Below are positions 9,187 through 16,597 of a DNA stretch of 64,000 nt, piece by piece. The notes under the pieces were generated by a model that made no database searches, was not told the origin of the DNA, and was given only the letters and a program-made list of their open reading frames with translations. The DNA is from Jeotgalibacillus terrae. Its GTDB lineage: Bacteria > Bacillota > Bacilli > Bacillales > Jeotgalibacillaceae. The first letter of the stretch is position 1. Each line of letters begins with the position of its first letter. The position numbers and the translations under genes were made by a program. The stretch covers positions 62,001 to 126,000 of the forward strand of contig NZ_JAFBDK010000004.1 of NCBI RefSeq assembly GCF_016908195.1, read 5' to 3'.

Positions 9187-11268
9187 ATGGGACATTCAGA
9201 TAAAAAATTCAGTAAGCCGGAATATTATAATAATCGTGAACTCAGCTGGCTCGCATTCAATCAGAGAGTGCTTGAAGAGTCCTCTGATTTAACCAACCCT
9301 CTGCTTGAACGGCTGAAGTTTCTTGCGATATTCAGTTCAAATCTTGATGAATTCTATATGGTGCGTGTTGCTGGTTTGAAAGATCAGGTGAAGGCGAATT
9401 TTACAAAGCCTGAAAATAAAGCGGGTCTGACACCAAAACAGCAGCTCAGCGCGATATCTGATCATACTCACCGCCTTGTAAAACAGCAGTACGAAGCCTT
9501 GACCAGCCTACAGAGTAAATTAAAGGGTGAGGATGTTGAGTTCAAAGAGATCGACACACTTACTTCAAAACAACACAATTTTATTGAGCACTTTTTTAAA
9601 GAGCAGGTGTTTCCTGTATTAACGCCGCTTGCTGTTGATGCTTACCGCCCTTTTCCTATACTGCTTAATAAAAGCCTTAATATAATCGTAGAATTATCAG
9701 GAAAACATGAGGATCAGAAAGTGGCCATTGTACAGGTGCCATCAGTGCTGCCAAGGTATATCAGGCTGCCTTCAGTAACAGGGCATGAATATGTCTTACT
9801 TGAACAGGTAATCAGACACTTTCTTAACCGGCTGTTTGTTGGATACAAGGTGACATCCAGTCTGCTGTTCAGAATTACAAGAAATGCCGATTTAACGATA
9901 CATGAAGAAGGTGCACGGGATCTTTTACTTGAAATCGAGAAGGAATTAAAGAAAAGGAAATGGGGCGCAGCTGTCAGGCTCGAAATTGAAGATACTGACG
10001 CTTATGATAAATTTCTGCCTATGCTGATGAATGAGCTTGAAGTGGAAGAGATTGACCTGTATACCATTACGGGGCCGCTGGATCTTACTTTTTTATTCAG
10101 TTTTACTTCCATACTATCGAAGGATAAGGATCATCTTGTATTCCAATCCTTTATTCCACAGCCCCCTGCAGACCTTCAGCCGGGAGAAAGTTTATATGAA
10201 AAAGCGCTGAGACAGGATTTGTTTTTTCATCACCCGTATGAATCATTTAATCCGATTGTAGATTTTGTAGATGAGGCAGCTGATGACCCTGATGTATTAG
10301 CGATTAAGCAGACACTCTACAGAGTGAGTGGAGGTTCCCCGATTATACGTGCGCTGAAAAAAGCAGCTGAAAACGGCAAGCAGGTGACTGTTTTAGTAGA
10401 ACTGAAAGCAAGGTTTGATGAAGAGAATAATGTGCAGTGGGCAAAAGAGCTTGAAATGGCCGGCTGCCATGTGATTTATGGCATGACATTCCTGAAAACC
10501 CACAGCAAAATCACATTGGTTGTCAGAAAAAAGAATAATAAAATTGAAAGGTTTGTTCATCTCGGGACTGGAAACTATAATGATCAGACTGCAAAAATCT
10601 ATACAGATATGGGTATGATTACAACGAAAAGAAAATTCGGTACTGATGCCACAAACTTTTTTAATTATCTGAGTGGTTATACCGAGAAACCATCCTATCA
10701 CCACCTGATCGTTGCACCATATTCTATCCGGGATTCCTTTATTACACTGATCGATAAAGAAATTGCTATTCATAAAAAGCATAAAAATGGTCATATTATT
10801 GCCAAAATGAATTCACTGACTGATAAGCCTCTGATCATGAAATTTTATGAAGCCTCTGCAGCAGGTGTGAAAGTGGATCTGATTATCCGGGGGATCTGCT
10901 GCCTGCGTCCGGGAATAGAAGGTGTAAGTGAAAATATTCATGTCAGAAGTATTGTAGGACGCTTTCTCGAACACAGCAGAATTTATTATTTCTATCACAA
11001 TGGAGAAGAAAAGTGTATGCTCTCTTCTGCAGATATGATGACCCGTAATATGGATAAAAGGATAGAGCTATTATTTCCAGTAACTGAAGCATCTCATAAA
11101 AATAGGATTAAAAATATTCTCGATCTTCAGCTTTCAGATAATATGAAAGCAAGGGTGCAAAATAGCGAAGGCGTATATTCACATGTTGAGAAAAAAGATC
11201 AGCGGCAGATTAATACGCAGGCAATTTGCCTTGAAGAGGCATATAGAATCAGTGAAGGGGAAGAGTAG
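9187..11268 (+). CDS. ppk: Polyphosphate kinase 1
   Basis: A 693-residue enzyme that makes inorganic polyphosphate from ATP. The N-terminal block NRELSWLAFNQRVLEE is diagnostic of PPK1. The phospholipase D-like catalytic histidines are present: H439 in LKTHSKI, the phosphorylated residue, and H596 in FLEHSRIYYF. The FVHLGTGNYND block is also conserved. AGGAGAG precedes the ATG, and the gene follows ppx directly. Synthesis and breakdown enzymes in one operon suggest tuning of polyphosphate turnover. Length matches the family. Confidence 0.95.
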   Translation: MGHSDKKFSKPEYYNNRELSWLAFNQRVLEESSDLTNPLLERLKFLAIFSSNLDEFYMVRVAGLKDQVKANFTKPENKAGLTPKQQLSAISDHTHRLVKQQYEALTSLQSKLKGEDVEFKEIDTLTSKQHNFIEHFFKEQVFPVLTPLAVDAYRPFPILLNKSLNIIVELSGKHEDQKVAIVQVPSVLPRYIRLPSVTGHEYVLLEQVIRHFLNRLFVGYKVTSSLLFRITRNADLTIHEEGARDLLLEIEKELKKRKWGAAVRLEIEDTDAYDKFLPMLMNELEVEEIDLYTITGPLDLTFLFSFTSILSKDKDHLVFQSFIPQPPADLQPGESLYEKALRQDLFFHHPYESFNPIVDFVDEAADDPDVLAIKQTLYRVSGGSPIIRALKKAAENGKQVTVLVELKARFDEENNVQWAKELEMAGCHVIYGMTFLKTHSKITLVVRKKNNKIERFVHLGTGNYNDQTAKIYTDMGMITTKRKFGTDATNFFNYLSGYTEKPSYHHLIVAPYSIRDSFITLIDKEIAIHKKHKNGHIIAKMNSLTDKPLIMKFYEASAAGVKVDLIIRGICCLRPGIEGVSENIHVRSIVGRFLEHSRIYYFYHNGEEKCMLSSADMMTRNMDKRIELLFPVTEASHKNRIKNILDLQLSDNMKARVQNSEGVYSHVEKKDQRQINTQAICLEEAYRISEGEE

Positions 11269-11316
11269 TGAGTATATATAACTAATGTAAAGTAATCCTA
11301 AAGTTTCATAAAGTGA

Positions 11317-11346
11317 TTGACATAAAAATTAAAGTTTGGAATGATT
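11317..11346 (+). promoter_or_regulatory. Possible sigma-A promoter for the GGDEF-EAL gene
   Basis: A consensus TTGACA is followed after 18 bases by a weak ATGATT. It lies in the 113-base gap after ppk, which has no clear terminator, so read-through from ppk is also possible. Confidence 0.4.
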
Positions 11347-11381
11347 AAAGCAGCTCGATTGATAATTGGAAGGATGGACTT

Positions 11382-13466
11382 ATGGATACTCCCAGACAAA
11401 GGATTGATGAAGGCGGGCATGATTTTCCTGAAGAAATACTTGATATGCTCAATATCATCATTACACAACACATTACGGATGCTGTTTTTATCATGGAAGA
11501 AGAAAGAAAAGATTATATATACAGATACACAAATCAGGCAGCATTAAACCTGATTGGAAAGAAAGCTGAAGATGTGATCAGTCAGTCAATTAAAGCGGTC
11601 ATGAAAGATTCTTCCGGCAGGCTCATTGAGATGTACAGAAACGCCGGTGCGACAGAGCAGGATGTACGGTACAAAGATTCTATTCAGTCAGATAAAGGAA
11701 GCAGGTATTATGAAACAAACCTTACACCGATAGCTGATGCACGGAATCAAAAAAAGTATATTGTAGCGATTGTCCGTGATGTCACCGAACAGGAAGATGA
11801 GCAAATGAAGCTTAAATACCTTCAAGAGCATTATCACTCTATCATCCAGCATAATCTGGATGCAGTGATTACACTTTCTGATCAGGGTGTCATCAAAGCG
11901 GTAAACAAAGCTGCAACAAATACATTCTCTATCCCTGAAGACAAAATGCTTAACCAGCATGTACACACACTTTTCTCACCATCCACATCTTCAAATGTGA
12001 TGAATGGAATTGACAAGGCACTTAAAAACGGACCACATGAATTTCACTTTGTACCAGCAGTGACACTAGAAGGCGATGCGATCGTCGTACACACAAAATT
12101 TGTTCCAATCATTACAAATGGCAAATCGCAGGGTGTGTATTTAATTGTCAGAGATGCAACGAGTGAAAAAGAAACAAAGGAAAAAATTAATTTTCTTTAT
12201 CTTCACGACAGGCTGACCGGTCTATATAACCGGCAGGCCCTTAATAATCATATTGGTGAATTATCTGCAGTCTCAAAAGAGTCACATGCACTGATGTGTC
12301 TCGATCTTGATAATTTCAAAAAGTTGAATAAGACACTCGGCTTTAATGCAGGGGACGAGCTTTTAAAGAAAGTTGCAGCACGGCTGAAGACACTTCTACC
12401 TGAAAAAGATTATCTATACCGGCTGAATGCGGATGAATTCGTATTTTTCCTGCACAATATCACACAAGGCCAAATGAAAGAGTTTGCTGAAGATATTGTG
12501 AATGTATTTCAGCAGCCCTATGAAATTAATCAGCAGGAATATTTTGTTTCTGCGAGTATCGGGATCAGTGTATTTCCATATGATGGCGTACAGAGTGACG
12601 TGCTAATTAATCATGCCGCACAGGCGCTGCACACTGTTAAAAAGGCGGGGGGAGTCAGGTATGGTTTTTACCATAATAAAATGACACAGGCCTTTCCTGA
12701 CAAAATGATTATGGAGACACATCTCCGCAGAGCAATTGAACTAAATGAACTGAGTCTTCATTATCAGCCGCAGGTAGACTTGCAAAATGGTGAAATTTCA
12801 AGTGTTGAAGCACTGCTGAGATGGAATAACCGTAAATTTGGGGCAGTGCCTCCTTCAGAATTTATTCCAATTGCTGAAGAAAACGGTCTGATACACTCTG
12901 TAGGAGCGTGGGTGATCGATCAGGCATGTCTTCAGCTTCAGGAATGGTCTCGTCAGGGGATTTCCAATATCAGAATTGCAGTCAATATATCCCCGCAGCA
13001 ATTTTCACAGGTGGATTTTGATGAAACGATCTTAAAATCACTTAGGAAATATAATGTGCAGCCTGGTCTGCTTGAAATTGAAATCACTGAGAGTGCAATG
13101 AGTAATATGAATGCCACTTTAACAATGCTGAAAAAGCTTAAAAAAATCGGCGTGAAAATTTCAGTGGATGACTTTGGAACCGGATATTCATCATTGAATT
13201 ATCTGAGACTGTTCCCGATTGATATTTTGAAAATTGATCAGTCATTTGTAAGAGAAATTCAGTCAGAGTGTAAAGATGCTGCCATCACTAAAACCATTAT
13301 CCATCTGGCTCACAGTCTCGGCCTCGAAGTTGTTGCTGAAGGCGTGGAGGAAATGGCACAGGTATCATTTTTACGGAAAGAACATTGTCAGAAAGGTCAG
13401 GGATATTTCTTCAGTAAACCACTGCCTTCAAGGGAAATGGAACTTAAGCTCCTGAGCATAAGCTGA
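11382..13466 (+). CDS. PAS-PAS-GGDEF-EAL protein (probable cyclic di-GMP phosphodiesterase)
   Basis: A 694-residue soluble signalling protein. Two PAS-type sensor modules occupy about residues 20-130 and 140-260. A diguanylate-cyclase-like domain follows at 265-425, but its signature is RLNADEF (NADEF at 349-353), so cyclase activity is probably lost. The EAL domain (445-690) keeps E476-A-L, DDFGTGYSS (596-604) and EVVAEGVE, so it should hydrolyse cyclic di-GMP. The degenerate GGDEF may serve as a GTP-sensing allosteric domain, as in other such fusions. No membrane segment is present. The start has GGAAGG upstream. Confidence 0.9.
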   Translation: MDTPRQRIDEGGHDFPEEILDMLNIIITQHITDAVFIMEEERKDYIYRYTNQAALNLIGKKAEDVISQSIKAVMKDSSGRLIEMYRNAGATEQDVRYKDSIQSDKGSRYYETNLTPIADARNQKKYIVAIVRDVTEQEDEQMKLKYLQEHYHSIIQHNLDAVITLSDQGVIKAVNKAATNTFSIPEDKMLNQHVHTLFSPSTSSNVMNGIDKALKNGPHEFHFVPAVTLEGDAIVVHTKFVPIITNGKSQGVYLIVRDATSEKETKEKINFLYLHDRLTGLYNRQALNNHIGELSAVSKESHALMCLDLDNFKKLNKTLGFNAGDELLKKVAARLKTLLPEKDYLYRLNADEFVFFLHNITQGQMKEFAEDIVNVFQQPYEINQQEYFVSASIGISVFPYDGVQSDVLINHAAQALHTVKKAGGVRYGFYHNKMTQAFPDKMIMETHLRRAIELNELSLHYQPQVDLQNGEISSVEALLRWNNRKFGAVPPSEFIPIAEENGLIHSVGAWVIDQACLQLQEWSRQGISNIRIAVNISPQQFSQVDFDETILKSLRKYNVQPGLLEIEITESAMSNMNATLTMLKKLKKIGVKISVDDFGTGYSSLNYLRLFPIDILKIDQSFVREIQSECKDAAITKTIIHLAHSLGLEVVAEGVEEMAQVSFLRKEHCQKGQGYFFSKPLPSREMELKLLSIS

Positions 13467-13551
13467 TTGATAGATTGACATTCTTCTGTTAGTAGTATAC
13501 TGTAAAGCTGTTGTGCAGAATTTAAGTATTTTACTAAAGGAGCTTTTTCAA

Positions 13552-13776
13552 TTGAAAAAAGGGCTGACATTAAATATTTTACGTATTCCAGTAGAAGCTG
13601 GTGTTATTACAGCGTTTATAGAAGGTTTTAATGAAGATCAGGCAAAAGGAACAGTTTACGCTGAACTAAACAGTGAACACGTTGCTGCGACCGGTTTTAA
13701 TAAGAAAAAAACGATTGTACGTGCAATTGCAAAACTTCATCAGAAAAATTCTATCCATCAGGATCATCACCAGTAA
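13552..13776 (+). CDS. Small conserved hypothetical protein
   Basis: A 74-residue basic protein starting at TTG 13552, placed 5 bases after AAAGGAGCTTTTT. I do not recognise a family. It has a mixed alpha/beta look and a histidine-rich tail (HQKNSIHQDHHQ). It has its own ribosome site, clear codon bias and a strong terminator, and the frame upstream of the TTG is not protein-like. It lies between the EAL gene and fadH. Confidence 0.65.
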   Translation: MKKGLTLNILRIPVEAGVITAFIEGFNEDQAKGTVYAELNSEHVAATGFNKKKTIVRAIAKLHQKNSIHQDHHQ

Positions 13777-13812
13777 ACTGACCAGGCCACTCGGCTCGGT
13801 CAGTTTTTTTTT
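13777..13812 (+). terminator. Terminator after the small 13.5-kb gene
   Basis: ACTGACC and GGTCAGT form the stem, followed by nine T residues. Confidence 0.88.
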
Positions 13813-13848
13813 AGCTCTGTTAACGTCTAATGTTGTTTTAACACAGCT
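13813..13848 (+). repeat. Terminal fragment of MITE-like repeat family
   Basis: AGCTCTGTTAAC, an eight-base spacer and GTTGTTTTAACACAGCT match the left end of the complete copy 880 bases downstream. The core and right end are absent. Confidence 0.5.
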
Positions 13849-13863
13849 TTAACTTTAAATAAA

Positions 13864-13893
13864 TTGAATTTTATAAATGATTAATAGTATAAT
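13864..13893 (+). promoter_or_regulatory. Sigma-A promoter of fadH
   Basis: TTGAAT and TATAAT are spaced by 18 bases. The last base of the -10 is the first base of the FadR operator, so repressor binding would block the polymerase. Confidence 0.7.
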
Positions 13894-13910
13894 GAATGAA
13901 TAGTCATTCA
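13893..13910. promoter_or_regulatory. FadR operator
   Basis: TGAATGAATAGTCATTCA fits the published B. subtilis FadR (YsiA) consensus TGAATGAMTANTCATTCA at every defined position. It lies between the -10 and the ribosome site of fadH. Long-chain acyl-CoA should relieve repression. Confidence 0.88.
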
Positions 13911-13930
13911 TTATATTGGAGGGGATTCAG

Positions 13931-14689
13931 ATGGGAAAGGTGTATATCGTTACAGGCGGATCAAACGGAATGGGGAAATTTATGTCGAAAAGGCTGGCTG
14001 ATGACGGTCATTCTGTACTAATCACAGGCAGGGATGAAGAAAAATTGAAAGCAGCTGTCGAAGAAATCGGTACCGGGGATAACGTTGCGTATTTTCAAAT
14101 GGATGTAAGAGAATATGAAATGGCTGAACAGATGATTCAATCTGCTGTTAAAAAATTTGGAACAGTTGATGGGCTGATTAATAACGCAGCGGGCAATTTT
14201 ATCTGTCCAATCGAAAAAATGTCGCCGAATGCATGGCGTTCAGTCATTGATATTGTACTGAATGGTACATTCAACTGCACAAAAGCAGCGGGTGATTACT
14301 GGATCGAGCATGATATTAAAGGAACGATTATTAATATGGTGGCTACCTATGCCTGGAATGCAGGAGCCGGAGTAGCACATTCAGCAGCGGCTAAGGCAGG
14401 GGTATTATCACTGACAAGAACCGTGGCCGTTGAATGGGGACATAAATACGGCATCAGGGCAAACGCAATTGCACCTGGTCCGATTGAACGTACAGGGGGT
14501 GCAGAAAAATTATTTGAATCTGAAGAAGCAGCGAAAAGGACAGTTCAGAGCGTACCGCTGAAGAGACTAGGCAAACCGGAAGAAATCGCTGGCCTTGCTG
14601 CTTTTATGCTATCTGATGAAGCAGCTTATATGAACGGTGAATGCGTCACACTTGATGGGGGTCAATGGCTTAACGCGTTTCCTTTCTAA
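13931..14689 (+). CDS. fadH: 2,4-dienoyl-CoA reductase FadH (short-chain dehydrogenase)
   Basis: A 252-residue short-chain dehydrogenase/reductase. The Rossmann motif TGGSNGMG is near residue 8 and NNAAGNF is at the cofactor wall. The usual Tyr-x-x-x-Lys pair is replaced by SAAAKAG, which keeps the lysine but not the tyrosine. This is known for the 2,4-dienoyl-CoA reductase branch and supports that assignment over generic SDR. It acts in beta-oxidation of unsaturated fatty acids, using NADPH. The start at 13931 follows GGAGGGG. The FadR operator upstream agrees with fatty-acid control. B. subtilis counterpart: ykuF. Confidence 0.9.
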   Translation: MGKVYIVTGGSNGMGKFMSKRLADDGHSVLITGRDEEKLKAAVEEIGTGDNVAYFQMDVREYEMAEQMIQSAVKKFGTVDGLINNAAGNFICPIEKMSPNAWRSVIDIVLNGTFNCTKAAGDYWIEHDIKGTIINMVATYAWNAGAGVAHSAAAKAGVLSLTRTVAVEWGHKYGIRANAIAPGPIERTGGAEKLFESEEAAKRTVQSVPLKRLGKPEEIAGLAAFMLSDEAAYMNGECVTLDGGQWLNAFPF

Positions 14690-14690
14690 A

Positions 14691-14897
14691 AGGCTATGTT
14701 AAAGCCCGTTATTGTTTTAGCACAGCTGGTGATTGGAGCGGAAGGGGGACGACTCCAGCAGGATAAGCGTGACAGGTGAGACCCCGCAGACGCGAAGCGT
14801 CGAGGAGGTCAGATTGAACCGGAGCCAAAAGACGGCTCATGCGGAAAGCGTTCCCCCTGAAGCGGAAATCAACAGCCAACTTTAACAGAGCTTTCTA
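14691..14897 (+). repeat. MITE-like palindromic repeat, complete copy
   Basis: About 207 bases with imperfect terminal inverted repeats: AGGCTATGTTAAAGC on the left, and AAAGCTCTGTTAAAG as the reverse complement of the right end. The core is GC-rich with the blocks TGAGACCCCGCAG and GCGAAGCGTCGAGGAGG, a repeat core I know from many Bacillaceae intergenic regions. AGCGGAA occurs as a short direct repeat at both sides of the core. No open frame of note. It starts next to the fadH stop codon and is likely a non-autonomous mobile element. Confidence 0.75.
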
Positions 14898-14967
14898 TAA
14901 AGGTATCATGCATAATTGCTGCTACATATGACCACGCTAAGGTAAAGACTCAGAAGGTGGGAACCAT

Positions 14968-15180
14968 ATGACTGCAGCCATCACACTTATCGCAGTTACA
15001 CTGGTCTGTCTGATTGGACTGGCCGTCACATTGCAGGCAGGTAATAAAAAAAGTGAAAAGGATGAGGTTTCACAACAGGTAAAACGTCATCCTTTATTAT
15101 TTAACCCGGTTATCATCATCTATAGTCTGGCAGGAGTCGCAGGAATAGCCATCATTCTTTACTTTATGATGGTGTCGTGA
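14968..15180 (+). CDS. Small membrane protein
   Basis: A 70-residue protein with two hydrophobic helices (about residues 3-24 and 47-68) joined by a charged loop (GNKKSEKDEVSQQVKRH). I do not recognise the family. GAAGGTGGG precedes the ATG with a short spacer, and a terminator follows, so it looks like a genuine single gene. Both ends are predicted to lie on the same side of the membrane. Confidence 0.65.
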   Translation: MTAAITLIAVTLVCLIGLAVTLQAGNKKSEKDEVSQQVKRHPLLFNPVIIIYSLAGVAGIAIILYFMMVS

Positions 15181-15205
15181 CAGCCCACTGAGTACTATTA
15201 CAGAA

Positions 15206-15238
15206 AAGAGGCTGAAGACAATTGTCTCCAGCCTCTTA
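15206..15238. terminator. Terminator between the small membrane protein and the glutaredoxin gene
   Basis: AAGAGGCTGAAGACAAT pairs with TGTCTCCAGCCTCTT with one bulge. It serves two convergent genes and belongs to the recurrent GGCTGAGACA group. Confidence 0.85.
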
Positions 15239-15484
15239 TTAATCACAGGATATATTTAATTTTTCAGCCAGAGATTCAAGGTTGAAGCCGCGAACGACTT
15301 CACTGTCATTGATCAGTACCGTCGGGGTCGAATATGATTCCAGTGTGTCTATCATATATTGTCTTGAAGATGTATCCTCTTTAATATTTATCTCACTGAA
15401 TTCAACTTGATTTGCTTTAAAAAAACGTTTAACAATTTCACACGGCGGACACTGTGGCTGAGTGTACAAAATTACTTTTTGCAC
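15239..15484 (-). CDS. Glutaredoxin-like protein
   Basis: An 81-residue thioredoxin-fold protein of the glutaredoxin/NrdH size. The dithiol CPPC sits near residue 10 (YTQPQCPPCEIV), and STPTVLI gives the cis-proline loop. It should reduce protein disulfides in the cytosol; the partner is unknown. The GTG at 15484 is chosen because AAAGGAAGTGAG lies just upstream; the frame is open to 15595 without protein-like sequence. Two cysteine-free extra turns at the C-terminus end in NISCD. Confidence 0.85.
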   Translation of the reverse strand: MQKVILYTQPQCPPCEIVKRFFKANQVEFSEINIKEDTSSRQYMIDTLESYSTPTVLINDSEVVRGFNLESLAEKLNISCD

Positions 15485-15749
15485 GCTGCTCACTTCCTTT
15501 AAACAATATTCATTTGTTAATAGTTTCGCGTAAATCAGCAGATGTGTCAAAGGATTTGCAAGTGTTCCTGTATGTTCTTTAATTTGAGCTGTCATGAGTT
15601 GAGAATGTGTGTTATAGTATTCTTTGTTTTGTAACAGCTGATAAAGGGAATGAGGATGAAGGTGATTTCACCAAATGATTCTTTGTTAACTGCCATTCCC
15701 GGTTAAATGTTATAATGAAATGATCAACAAACAGAAGGGAGAATACCAC

Positions 15750-16004
15750 ATGTCTCAACTGATGGGTATTATTCAAAGACTAAAAACATTGCAGGAGCAG
15801 GATCAGTCAGGTGATGTTCCTTCCCGCTTTTTCGAACTGAACGGTAAAAGAGTATGCCAGGTGAAATATTTTGGCACAAATGATACGTTCGAGCTTGAAG
15901 TGTATGACAAAGATCAGAAACCGCAAAAATATCCTTTCGACAACATTGATATGACAGCGATTGAAATCTATGAACTGCTTCAGGAAGAAAATAATAACCA
16001 GTAA
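15750..16004 (+). CDS. ykuJ: Conserved protein YkuJ
   Basis: An 84-residue soluble protein similar to B. subtilis YkuJ (DUF1797 type, from memory). A helical N-terminus is followed by a small beta-rich domain (CQVKYFGTNDTFELEVY). Function unknown. AAGGGAG precedes the ATG at 15750. Its position upstream of darB matches the B. subtilis order, with ykuK and abbA missing. Confidence 0.82.
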   Translation: MSQLMGIIQRLKTLQEQDQSGDVPSRFFELNGKRVCQVKYFGTNDTFELEVYDKDQKPQKYPFDNIDMTAIEIYELLQEENNNQ

Positions 16005-16012
16005 ACATGAAG

Positions 16013-16037
16013 AACCGGTGCTCCCGGTTTTTTTTTG
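16013..16037 (+). terminator. Terminator after ykuJ
   Basis: AACCGG and CCGGTT form a short stem around GTGCTC, followed by a long T run. Confidence 0.75.
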
Positions 16038-16129
16038 GATTTTTTTAAAACAGGAGACAGACATAGAGAGCTTATCTTTGATTATGTTATGATGGGGACA
16101 GAGAGATTTTGTAAAAAGGGGTTTAACTC

Positions 16130-16579
16130 ATGCTAACAATTGAACATAAAGAATTTCTTGAAACACCAATCATTCAATATATTATTCCTTCAGATAAAAT
16201 TGCCCACGTCCAGGAGATGAACACTGCAGAACATGCACTTCTTGTATTGACTAAAAGCGGATATTCCTCCATACCCGTACTGGATTCTTCGTATCACCTG
16301 AAAGGTCTGATCAGTGTTCAGATGATCACTGATTCAATGCTTGGACTTGAAGAAATTGAATTCAGCAGACTGAATGAAAAAAAAGTAAAAGATATTATGC
16401 GTGCTGATATTCCATCTCTGAAACAGACTGACCAGTTTCAGTTCGCACTAAACCTGCTTGTGGATCACCCGTTTGTATGCGTTATGAGTCCTGAAGGTTA
16501 TTTTGAAGGGCTGTTAACACGAAGAGTGATGTTAAAACAGTTACAGAGGCATATACACAAACAAATTCAGCGTTCTTAA
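16130..16579 (+). CDS. darB: CBS-domain cyclic di-AMP receptor DarB (YkuL/CbpB family)
   Basis: A 149-residue protein made of two CBS motifs (about residues 10-70 and 80-142) and nothing else. Sequence and position before ccpC match B. subtilis YkuL, renamed DarB. The family binds cyclic di-AMP; without ligand it is reported to bind the (p)ppGpp enzyme Rel and to stimulate pyruvate carboxylase. The pyruvate carboxylase gene is at the right end of this window. The start follows AAAGGGG. It is followed 18 bases later by an MFS gene. Confidence 0.87.
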   Translation: MLTIEHKEFLETPIIQYIIPSDKIAHVQEMNTAEHALLVLTKSGYSSIPVLDSSYHLKGLISVQMITDSMLGLEEIEFSRLNEKKVKDIMRADIPSLKQTDQFQFALNLLVDHPFVCVMSPEGYFEGLLTRRVMLKQLQRHIHKQIQRS

Positions 16580-16597
16580 CGTCAAGGGAGTTTCTAT

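Noticed and set aside
10393-10794. 133-codon open frame antisense to ppk
   Set aside because: Complementary to a conserved gene, without start signals or recognisable sequence.
14733-14870. GC-rich core as a structured regulatory RNA
   Set aside because: The presence of similar and shortened copies at other unrelated sites and the inverted ends fit a mobile repeat better.
15656-15706. Possible 16-codon leader peptide before ykuJ, with a GGGAATG/CATTCCC inverted repeat around it
   Set aside because: The ribosome site is weak, there is no terminator of its own, and nothing links it to a function.
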